A stretch of DNA of 5,205 nucleotides from Chloroflexota bacterium. GTDB lineage: Bacteria; Chloroflexota; Anaerolineae; UBA1429. Shown here piece by piece: positions 1 through 5,205 of this stretch (positions are counted from its first letter, which is position 1; every line of letters starts with the position of its first letter). Position numbers and translations under genes: made by a program. The notes under the pieces were generated by a model, which saw only the letters and a list, made by a program, of their open reading frames with translations, had not been told where the DNA came from and did no database searches. The stretch is from assembly GCA_012513595.1 (NCBI GenBank), contig JAAZBY010000206.1, positions 1-5,205 of the forward strand, written 5' to 3'.

Positions 1-48
1 AGTATAGCATCCGCACCCGGCGTGGCCAATCGCCGCCCGCTGACAGAC

Positions 49-74
49 GGAACCCGGCGGGGCGCCGGAGCGTC
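49..74 (+). promoter_or_regulatory. Possible ECF-sigma-type promoter
   Basis: GGAAC at 49-53 is followed after 17 bases by CGTC at 71-74. This resembles the GGAAC / CGTC -35 and -10 elements of many extracytoplasmic-function sigma factors. Transcription would begin near 80, giving a leader of roughly 55 bases before the ATG at 135. A 6-bp inverted repeat, CCGGCG (54-59) and CGCCGG (63-68), fills most of the spacer. No good sigma-70 pair was seen; CTGACA at 40-45 lacks a matching -10. The match was found by eye in GC-rich DNA and may be chance. Confidence 0.25.
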
Positions 75-120
75 GTGAGAGTAGATGAACCGAACACCCG
101 TCCACGTTCCGCGTGCCGAA

Positions 121-125
121 AGGAG
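121..125 (+). promoter_or_regulatory. Ribosome binding site of the VIT-vWA gene
   Basis: AGGAG lies 9 bases upstream of the ATG at 135. This site, together with the typical signal peptide that begins at this ATG, decides the start over the in-frame GTG at 75, which would add 20 Arg-rich residues in front of the signal peptide. Confidence 0.75.
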
Positions 126-134
126 TCGAGCACT

Positions 135-962
135 ATGAGGAAAGCCCTGCTCACTACCCTCTGGATGCTCGCGGTGCTGGTCCTGGTCGCCTCCCCCGTA
201 CTGGCAGACGGCATCATCATCCCCGAGCCACCCCGCGAGTGGCCCACCATGCCCCTGCGCAGCCTGGCCATCAAGTATCACCACGTCACAGTGGCCATCG
301 AGGGGCAGGTCGCCGTCACCCGCGTCGACCAGGTCTTTGTGAACGAGACGCCCTATGACCTGGAAGGGGACTATGTCTTCCCCCTGCCGCCGGGGGCCAG
401 CGTGACCCAGTTCGCCATGTGGGTGGACGGGACGCGCCTCGAGGGGCAGGTGCTGGAGGCCGACGAAGCCCGCCAGATCTACGAGGACATCGTGCGGCGC
501 CGGCAGGACCCCGCCCTGCTCGAGTACGTCGGCCAGAACGCTTTCCGGGCGCGGGTGTTCCCCATCCCCGCCTATGGCGAGAAACGCGTCGAACTGGAAT
601 ACAGCCAGGTGTTGCCCAACGACGCCGGGCTGGTGCGCTACGTCTACCCGCTGAACACCGAAAAGTTCTCCTCTCGCCCGCTGGAGAGCGTGCGCATCAC
701 GCTCGACATCGATGCGCGTGCCCCGCTCAAGTCGGTCTATTCGCCGAGCCACGTCGTCACCGTGACGCGCGAGGGGGAAGAGCGCGCCAGGGTGGTCTAT
801 AGCAGCAAGGACGTACTGCCCGAGGCCGATTTCAGCCTCTACTACTCGGTGAGCGAGAAGGACGTGGCGGCGGATCTGCTCTCCTACCGCGAGGACCCCG
901 AAGACGGCTACTTTTGCTGCTCGTCTCTCCGGGGACGGTGGCCAGCGACGAGCAGGCCGTAG
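135..962 (+). CDS. VIT domain protein, N-terminal part of a frameshifted VIT-vWA protein
   Basis: This is the first part of a secreted inter-alpha-trypsin-inhibitor heavy-chain-like protein. Residues 1-24 form a signal peptide: basic MRK, a hydrophobic core, and a likely cut after SPVLA before Asp25. Residues about 40-170 are a VIT domain, shown by DQVFVNETPYDLEGDYVFPLPPG-type spacing (F, N, G-Y-FPLP), the following E-A-x-x-I-Y-E helix and the FRARVFPIPAYGEKRVELEY strand pair, quoted here only as key motifs. Residues about 175-260 are a beta-rich connector leading to DGYF. After Phe260 the frame leaves the family pattern and ends with 15 unrelated residues at a TAG (960-962). The vWA half continues at once in another frame, so this is one gene broken by a one-base indel and not a short VIT-only protein. 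It should be exported; no membrane anchor is visible. Family assignment is firm. Whether the break is real or a sequencing error is open. Confidence 0.88.
   Translation: MRKALLTTLWMLAVLVLVASPVLADGIIIPEPPREWPTMPLRSLAIKYHHVTVAIEGQVAVTRVDQVFVNETPYDLEGDYVFPLPPGASVTQFAMWVDGTRLEGQVLEADEARQIYEDIVRRRQDPALLEYVGQNAFRARVFPIPAYGEKRVELEYSQVLPNDAGLVRYVYPLNTEKFSSRPLESVRITLDIDARAPLKSVYSPSHVVTVTREGEERARVVYSSKDVLPEADFSLYYSVSEKDVAADLLSYREDPEDGYFCCSSLRGRWPATSRP
909..917 (+). other. Frameshift point in the VIT-vWA gene
   Basis: The sequence reads TAC TTT TGC in the upstream frame, whereas the downstream frame reads TTG CTG CTC from 914. Adding one T to the four-T run (912-915) gives TAC TTT TTG CTG CTC GTC, encoding YFLLLV. 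That fits the hydrophobic strand that usually follows DGYF in this family and joins the two halves without gap or repeat. A lost T in a homopolymer run, in the cell or in the read/assembly, is the simplest cause. The run is not a canonical X XXY YYZ slippery heptamer in the upstream frame. Confidence 0.85.
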
Positions 963-2362
963 CGAAGGACGTGTTCTTTGTGGTCGACACCTCGGGCAGC
1001 ATGCGCGGGCAAAAGCTCGTGCAGGCCAAGGGGGCGGCCAAGTACGTGCTGCAGAACCTGAACCCCGAGGATCGGTTCAACGTCATCGCCTTCTCGAGCA
1101 CGATCGAGCCCTTGGGGGGCGGGCTGCGCCCCGTCTCTCAGCCGGACCTGGCCGAGGCGCGCGAGTTCATCAACCGGCTAACCTCGCGGGGAGGAACGAA
1201 CATCTATGGCGCCCTGACCGAGACGCTGCAGCAGAGCGAGGCCGGGCGGCCGCAGGTGATCGTCTTCCTCACCGATGGGCTGGCCACCGAGGGCGAGGTG
1301 CGCAGCGAGGAGATCCTCAAGGCCGTGCGCGACCTGGCCTCCCCCGACGTGCGCCTCTTCACCTTTGGCGTGGGGTATGACGTGAACACCATCCTCCTCG
1401 ACACCCTCGCCGAGGAACACCACGGCGCTTCTACCTACGTGCAGCCGGAGGAGGACATCGAAACGGCGGTGGCCTCCTTCTACGACAAGATCAGCCTGCC
1501 CGTCCTGACCGACGTGCACCTGGACATGGGGCAGGCGCGGACGTCGGACGTGTTCCCCTTCCCCCTGCCCGACATCTTTTCCGGCGGGCAGCTGGTCGTC
1601 GTCGGCCGCTACCGTGAGGGGGGCAGCACCACCGTCACCCTGAGCGGCACGCGCAACGGAGCCACCGAGCGCTTGGTGTACAACGATTTCTCGCTGGAGA
1701 AGGACGGCGGGAGCGACTTTATCCCGCGGCTGTGGGCCACGCGCAAGATCGGGCACCTGCTCACGCAGATCCGCCTGCACGGGGCGGAGGGCGAACTGAT
1801 CGACGAGATCGTCGACCTCAGCGTGCGCTATGGCATCGTCACGCCGTACACGTCGTTCCTGGTGGATGAGACCGAGGATGCCCTCTCGCGCGAGGGGCGC
1901 CAGGCCCTGGCTGACCAGGCCCTGAACGCCCTGATGCCCCCTGCACGGGGCGGGGTGGGCGGAGGTGGCGGGCCGGCGGCGGCCCCGACCGTGTCGGGCC
2001 AGGCTGCCGTGGAAAAGAGCGTCGCCGAGGAGGCCTTGCGCTCTGCCGAGGCGGCCGCGGCGCCGCAGTCGGCGCTGGTGCGCACCGTGGGGCCCAAGTC
2101 GTTCGTCCTGCGCGGCGAGACCTGGGTGGACACCGCCTATGAGGCCGCCGCCATGTCGGCCGAGAAAGTCCCCTTTGGCAGTGAGCGCTACTTTGCGCTC
2201 CTGGCCAGCACGCCCGAGCTGGGCAGGTACTTGGCGGTGGGCCCGCACGTGATCGTGCTGTGGGACGGCACGGCCTACGAGGTCGTGCCGGGGGACGCGC
2301 CCGCCTCCGTGGCCACGCCGCGTTCGCGCGAGTGGAACTGGAGATGGTTCGCGGGCGATTGA
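914..2362 (+). CDS. vWA domain protein, C-terminal part of the frameshifted VIT-vWA protein
   Basis: This is the second part of the VIT-vWA protein; residue numbers are for the rejoined 742-residue chain. The vWA domain spans about 278-450 and has a complete metal-ion-dependent adhesion site: DTSGS (Asp285, Ser287, Ser289), Thr355 in SRGGTNIYGAL and Asp381 in FLTDGLATEGE. A divalent metal and a protein ligand are therefore likely. Residues about 455-595 match the beta-rich region that follows vWA in ITIH-like bacterial proteins (RYGIVTPYTSFLV). A Gly/Ala-rich linker (about 604-645) leads to a C-terminal module (about 647-720) with VGPKSFVLRGETWVDTAY and FGSERYFALL. There is no LPXTG, C-terminal helix or lipobox. 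The frame opens with a TTG at 914 that lacks a good ribosome binding site, and the fragment has no signal peptide, so independent expression is unlikely. The frame is intact for 1.4 kb, which argues that the break is recent or artefactual. Confidence 0.88.
   Translation: MLLVSPGTVASDEQAVAKDVFFVVDTSGSMRGQKLVQAKGAAKYVLQNLNPEDRFNVIAFSSTIEPLGGGLRPVSQPDLAEAREFINRLTSRGGTNIYGALTETLQQSEAGRPQVIVFLTDGLATEGEVRSEEILKAVRDLASPDVRLFTFGVGYDVNTILLDTLAEEHHGASTYVQPEEDIETAVASFYDKISLPVLTDVHLDMGQARTSDVFPFPLPDIFSGGQLVVVGRYREGGSTTVTLSGTRNGATERLVYNDFSLEKDGGSDFIPRLWATRKIGHLLTQIRLHGAEGELIDEIVDLSVRYGIVTPYTSFLVDETEDALSREGRQALADQALNALMPPARGGVGGGGGPAAAPTVSGQAAVEKSVAEEALRSAEAAAAPQSALVRTVGPKSFVLRGETWVDTAYEAAAMSAEKVPFGSERYFALLASTPELGRYLAVGPHVIVLWDGTAYEVVPGDAPASVATPRSREWNWRWFAGD
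1947..1972 (+). other. G-rich tract in the linker-coding region
   Basis: The coding strand carries G runs of 4, 4 and 3 separated by single bases, then GG, GG and GGG. It encodes the Gly-rich linker of the VIT-vWA protein. The pattern could fold as a three-tetrad G-quadruplex only with one 10-base loop, or as a two-tetrad form. Glycine codons alone explain the composition, so a regulatory role is not claimed. Confidence 0.3.
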
Positions 2363-2388
2363 CCCGGCTCGTCCCCGGCGTGAAGCAG

Positions 2389-2427
2389 AAGCGGGCCGCC
2401 CGAGCATGACGCTCGGGCGGCCCGCTT
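2389..2427. terminator. Bidirectional stem-loop between convergent genes
   Basis: A perfect 17-bp inverted repeat (arms 2389-2405 and 2411-2427) with a 5-base ATGAC loop lies 26 bases after the stop of the VIT-vWA gene and 10 bases beyond the stop of the minus-strand transglutaminase gene. The arms begin AA and end TT, but neither side continues into a U tract. Its place between two convergent stops and its very stable GC stem make a shared terminator the best reading; it could also act as a 3'-end block for both mRNAs. Confidence 0.8.
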
Positions 2428-2437
2428 GCTGCTAGCC

Positions 2438-4813
2438 TCAGGTGAGAGGATTGCGGCGCAGCGCGCGCGCCAGGAACAGGCGGAAGAGCGGCCGCCGCAC
2501 CCTGGCGTAGGCCCGCTCGGCGCTGTCTCCCTCGGCGCGGGTTACGCCAGCGCTAGAGTAGCGCAGCCGCTGGTAGGTGCCGCCGATGATGTCGATATCC
2601 TGGTCGAGCCCGGCGGCCTGATGGTCCCACCTGCCCAGCTCGGCCTTGAGGTAGCGGACGTACTCGGACGTCGTCTGGCCGCCGACGGGCGCCAGCCCCA
2701 GCCAGCCCGCCTGGCGCAGCAGCCCGCTATAGGCCGCATAGACGGCCTGGGCGGGAACCCTCTTGCGGCTGCTCTGCAGGAAGCGTGGCGGCCGCAGGAT
2801 GACGTACACCCCGGCCACGATCAGGAGCGCCGTCAGCGCCCAGGTCGGCGACAGCGTGATCTCCTCGTCAGCCGGGGTCTGCACCTCCTCAGGGATGGGC
2901 GGCGGTGCGGGCAGCACGATCTCCTCGGGCGCGTCGGGACGGGCGGGCCGCACAAACGTTGACTGCGAGGGCGTCGGTTCGAACTCGATCCACCCGTGGC
3001 CGGGGAAGTAGACCTCCGGCCAGGCGTGAGCGTTCACCTCCTGCACTACCCAGCCCCCACGGTAGTGGTCATAATAGCCCTGGTTATATCCCGAGGCGTA
3101 CCTGGCCGCCACGCCGACAGCGCGCAGCATCACCACCATGGCGGAGGCGGTGTGATCGCAAAAGCCGGCGCCCGTGTCGAACAGCAGGTACTCGACCAGG
3201 TCCGTATTGCGGGGCAGGGAGGGCACCTGCAGGTCGTACTTGAACTGGCGGAGGTAGGCCTCGATGGCCCGGGCCTTCTGGTAGCGCGTCTTGGCGCCGA
3301 CCTCAGCGACGACGTCACGGGCCGTCTGCTGGACGCGCTCAGGAACGTTCACCAACGAGAGGTAGCGATCGGCGATCCAGGTGGGGTAGGGGCTCTCGGC
3401 CTCCTGCAAGTCCTGTGCGGTGACGTCGGGGGCCTGCGAGACAACCGTGTACTGCTCGGCGGCCACGGTGAGGGCCACAAAGTCGTTTCGGTCGCGGCGG
3501 ATGACCGTATAGGCGTGGTCCTCCACCAGCACCGGCTCGTTCACGGCGAAGGCCAGGCCGGCCACGTCGCCGATGATCGTGTAGGTCTGGGTCAGGGGGG
3601 CGCTCGTCTCGGGCAGGTCCTCGGTCCAGGCCACGTCGGCGGCCCAGTCGTCGGCCTGCTGAGTCGTGTTCTCCCAGCCGCGGCCGGTATAGGCGTCGTA
3701 GGTGCGCTCTCGCCAGTAACGCTTGGGGACCAGCCGGCTGGCGGCCTCGCGTTCCAGCCAGGCCTCGTGCATGTACTCGTCGTACTCCTCGGGAGGCAGG
3801 GGGGCCGGGTCGCTGACGCGCACAACAAAGACGTCCTTGCGCTCCAGTACCGGCGCGCTGACGACGGCGTGCCCGCCGAGCGAGCGAGGGTTGGGCGTAG
3901 CGGTGGGCACCGGGTTGCGGCCGGCAAAGGCGCGGTCCAGGCGGTCGTAGAAATCCTCAAAGTGGGGGCCGTAGGCCTCCCAGAAGTAGTTGATGGCGCG
4001 GTCGTACCGTATGTAGGGCGCCAGCAGGGCCGCCAGGACGATCGCCCCGGAGAGAAAGAACCCGGTGGTCATGGCGCCGCCGCGCAGGTGTGCGGAAAAG
4101 TCGATGCCCCGCCTCTGCCAGCTCGCCTCCAGCCGGCTCATGTAGGCCCACACCATGATCAGAAGAGCCATGGTCAGGTACAGATATACATAAGTGATGC
4201 CGATGCCCGTGTAGGCCACATTACTGATGACGGCCACGCCAAGGGGCAGCAGGGCCAGCAAGGCACGCCTGCGCCGGAATAGCTCCAGCCCGCCATACAA
4301 CACCACGACCCAGATGAGCAGGGCGAGGCCCAGGCGCAGAGACGTCGTATCTCGGGTGACCTCGCCCGCCTGCACCGCCTGTGCCCAGCGCACCAGGTGC
4401 ATCCGCATCTCGGCGCCCTGTGAGGTCATGTGCGCCAGCGACCGCGCAAAGGGAGCAATGGCCTCGGGCGGCCGATGGGTCAGGTAGAACTCCCAGGCCC
4501 AGCCGCCGAGCTCGCGCAGATCTCGCCAGACGAGCACAGCCTTGGGCAGGATGCCGCCCACGAACTGCAGGGTGAACTCGATGCCCAGCGCGGTCCCCAA
4601 GAACCCGGCGAGGAAGGAGGGCAACGGCGAGCGGGCCAGGAAGAGGGCCACCACGGCCGCGACGGCCGCCGGAGTCATCATCCGGTAGCCCTGCGGGGCC
4701 CACTTGGTGGCGTCGATGCTCCAGGGCAGCGTCATGGAGGCCACTAGGAAAAGGAAGAACAGCAGGGTGTCGCCCCTGTGATCGGCGCGCGCGCGTTGCT
4801 CCGTTGCCATCAT
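2438..4813 (-). CDS. TgpA-like membrane transglutaminase-domain protein (DUF3488/DUF4129 type)
   Basis: A 791-residue polytopic protein. Seven hydrophobic segments (about 16-32, 47-62, 65-88, 160-178, 184-200, 206-224, 250-268) put residues 270-655 outside the membrane; an eighth (656-674) returns the tail to the cytoplasm. Basic clusters at 179-183, 228-235 and 675-686 fit this topology. A 70-residue, mostly helical loop (90-158) would be outside. The transglutaminase-like core (about 500-620) has Cys552 in GAGFCDHTASA, His596 in NAHAWPEVYF and Glu612 in GWIEFEPTP, where the family often has Asp. A Pro-rich stretch (620-650) precedes the last helix, and residues about 688-780 resemble DUF4129. 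Such proteins are usually encoded with MoxR ATPases and DUF58 proteins; the substrate is unknown, and either crosslinking or proteolysis is possible. The start overlaps the upstream stop (ATGATG: ATG at 4813 or 4810). AAGGA (4819-4823) is better spaced for the second ATG, which would give 790 residues. Confidence 0.9.
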   Translation of the reverse strand: MMATEQRARADHRGDTLLFFLFLVASMTLPWSIDATKWAPQGYRMMTPAAVAAVVALFLARSPLPSFLAGFLGTALGIEFTLQFVGGILPKAVLVWRDLRELGGWAWEFYLTHRPPEAIAPFARSLAHMTSQGAEMRMHLVRWAQAVQAGEVTRDTTSLRLGLALLIWVVVLYGGLELFRRRRALLALLPLGVAVISNVAYTGIGITYVYLYLTMALLIMVWAYMSRLEASWQRRGIDFSAHLRGGAMTTGFFLSGAIVLAALLAPYIRYDRAINYFWEAYGPHFEDFYDRLDRAFAGRNPVPTATPNPRSLGGHAVVSAPVLERKDVFVVRVSDPAPLPPEEYDEYMHEAWLEREAASRLVPKRYWRERTYDAYTGRGWENTTQQADDWAADVAWTEDLPETSAPLTQTYTIIGDVAGLAFAVNEPVLVEDHAYTVIRRDRNDFVALTVAAEQYTVVSQAPDVTAQDLQEAESPYPTWIADRYLSLVNVPERVQQTARDVVAEVGAKTRYQKARAIEAYLRQFKYDLQVPSLPRNTDLVEYLLFDTGAGFCDHTASAMVVMLRAVGVAARYASGYNQGYYDHYRGGWVVQEVNAHAWPEVYFPGHGWIEFEPTPSQSTFVRPARPDAPEEIVLPAPPPIPEEVQTPADEEITLSPTWALTALLIVAGVYVILRPPRFLQSSRKRVPAQAVYAAYSGLLRQAGWLGLAPVGGQTTSEYVRYLKAELGRWDHQAAGLDQDIDIIGGTYQRLRYSSAGVTRAEGDSAERAYARVRRPLFRLFLARALRRNPLT

Positions 4814-4823
4814 TCCTGTCCTT
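4808..4823 (-). promoter_or_regulatory. Coupled stop/start and ribosome binding site
   Basis: On the minus strand the sequence reads AAGGACAGGAATGATG. The TGA (4812-4810) ends the DUF58 gene and lies inside the tandem ATGs that start the transglutaminase gene. AAGGA is 5 bases from the first ATG and 8 from the second. The overlap implies translational coupling and a single mRNA for both genes. Confidence 0.75.
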
Positions 4824-5205
4824 GGCCCACCGGGATCCAGCGCGAGCGCGGCCGGCGGGGCTCGCCGGCGGCTTGCTCGGTGTTCTCCGTCGGGCGCTTT
4901 GGCGCGCGGGGGCGGGGGCGCTGTTCGGGCTGGACGCCGGCCTGCTCCAACTTCATGCCGCGATCAATGATGTGAGCGCCGACGCCGACGTCCGCCAGCG
5001 TGCGCACCAGGGCGCGGGCGCCGGGGTTGCCGCCGAAACTCTCCGCGTCGAGGAGGAGGGCGGTGGTGTGCACGCCGCGCATCAGCACTTCCGGCAGCAC
5101 CCCGACCCAGTCATCCGTCGTCGAGGGGGTGATGAGCGCCGCCGACATCCCCCGGCCAAGCACGTGCTGGGTAAGGCGGAGCACCTCGCCGATGGGGCGT
5201 TCTCC
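4810..5205 (-). CDS. DUF58 family protein, C-terminal part (5' end outside the window)
   Basis: The frame is open from the right edge to a TGA at 4812-4810, giving the last 131 residues of a longer protein. The GTG at 5184 is internal: the frame continues upstream as GERPIGEV, so no start is visible here. The pattern LITPSTTDDWVGVLP, then MRGVHTTALLLDAESFGG, then ARALVRTLADVGVGAHIIDRG matches the end of the vWA-like half of DUF58 proteins, in which a strand and a DA-SFGG turn precede a helix and a last strand ending near RG. The final 45 or so residues are rich in Pro, Arg and Glu and are probably a disordered cytoplasmic tail. DUF58 proteins are typically anchored by N-terminal helices and encoded between a MoxR AAA+ ATPase and a transglutaminase-domain protein; here the latter follows directly with overlapping codons. 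Assignment comes from the C-terminal pattern and context only. Confidence 0.75.
   Translation of the reverse strand, partial: GERPIGEVLRLTQHVLGRGMSAALITPSTTDDWVGVLPEVLMRGVHTTALLLDAESFGGNPGARALVRTLADVGVGAHIIDRGMKLEQAGVQPEQRPRPRAPKRPTENTEQAAGEPRRPRSRWIPVGQGQE

Larger units (their letters stand above)
1..134. other. Upstream leader with no convincing gene
   Basis: No credible protein is encoded here. The frame used by the following gene is open to the left edge, but its translation before the ATG at 135 is Arg/Pro-rich and has no domain character. A second frame entering from the left ends at a TGA at 76-78 after about 25 codons of similar composition; it could be the tail of an upstream gene but is too short to judge. 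The stretch holds a possible promoter, a small hairpin and the ribosome binding site of the VIT-vWA gene. Confidence 0.6.

Noticed and set aside
75..134. In-frame GTG at 75 as the start of the VIT gene
   Set aside because: It would place 20 polar, Arg-rich residues before a classic signal peptide. The ATG at 135 has AGGAG nine bases upstream.
906..945. Programmed -1 frameshifting to join the VIT and vWA halves
   Set aside because: The upstream-frame codons TAC TTT TGC do not form an X XXY YYZ heptamer, and I see no strong stem just downstream. A lost T is simpler.
2300..2362. C-terminal sorting signal or membrane anchor on the VIT-vWA protein
   Set aside because: The end is polar and Trp/Arg-containing (WNWRWFAGD) with no LPXTG-like motif and no hydrophobic helix.
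1178..2407. Long minus-strand open frame (409 codons) opposite the vWA gene
   Set aside because: Its translation is rich in Arg, Gly, His and Ala with no domain pattern, and it lies wholly opposite a well-supported vWA gene. In GC-rich DNA such antisense frames stay open by codon bias.
2996..4282. Long plus-strand open frame (428 codons) opposite the transglutaminase gene
   Set aside because: It is low-complexity (Gly, Val, His, Arg), has no recognisable motif, and is the mirror of a gene with clear membrane segments and catalytic motifs.
5103..5184. GTG at 5184 as the start of a small separate minus-strand gene
   Set aside because: The frame continues upstream to the window edge with in-family sequence, so this codon is internal to a longer DUF58 gene.
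1..5205. tRNA, rRNA, CRISPR array, insertion sequence or attachment site
   Set aside because: No cloverleaf, spaced direct repeats, transposase or terminal inverted repeats were seen on either strand.

Overview
This is a GC-rich bacterial window that reads like a chromosomal segment from a Chloroflexota-type organism (Anaerolineae or relatives). That assignment rests on overall protein character and on the pairing of a VIT-vWA protein with a DUF58/transglutaminase pair. No taxonomic marker is present, so it is an inference.

Layout. Positions 1-134 are a leader with no convincing gene; it holds a possible ECF-type promoter with a small hairpin in its spacer. Positions 135-2362 (+ strand) encode a secreted VIT + von Willebrand factor A protein of the inter-alpha-trypsin-inhibitor heavy-chain-like family. 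Its reading frame is broken once, at a T tract near 912-915. Restoring one T gives a continuous 742-residue protein: signal peptide, VIT domain, vWA domain with intact MIDAS, beta-rich region, Gly/Ala linker and a C-terminal module. Positions 2389-2427 are a perfect 17-bp inverted repeat, placed to end transcription from both sides. Positions 4813-2438 (- strand) encode a 791-residue membrane protein with an extracytoplasmic transglutaminase-like domain (TgpA-like) and a cytoplasmic DUF4129-like tail. Overlapping its start, positions 5205-4810 (- strand) carry the 3' end of a DUF58-family gene that runs off the right edge.

How they fit together. The two minus-strand genes are translationally coupled (stop and start codons overlap) and match the 3' part of the widespread MoxR ATPase - DUF58 - transglutaminase operon; a moxR-type gene would be expected beyond the right edge. 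The VIT-vWA gene is convergent, so it is a separate transcription unit. All three products probably act at or outside the cytoplasmic membrane, but nothing in the sequence proves a joint function. The genes belong to recognisable families and I see no wholly new system. The main points of interest are the single-base frame break, the Glu in place of Asp in the transglutaminase triad, the C-terminal module of the VIT-vWA protein and the symmetrical terminator.
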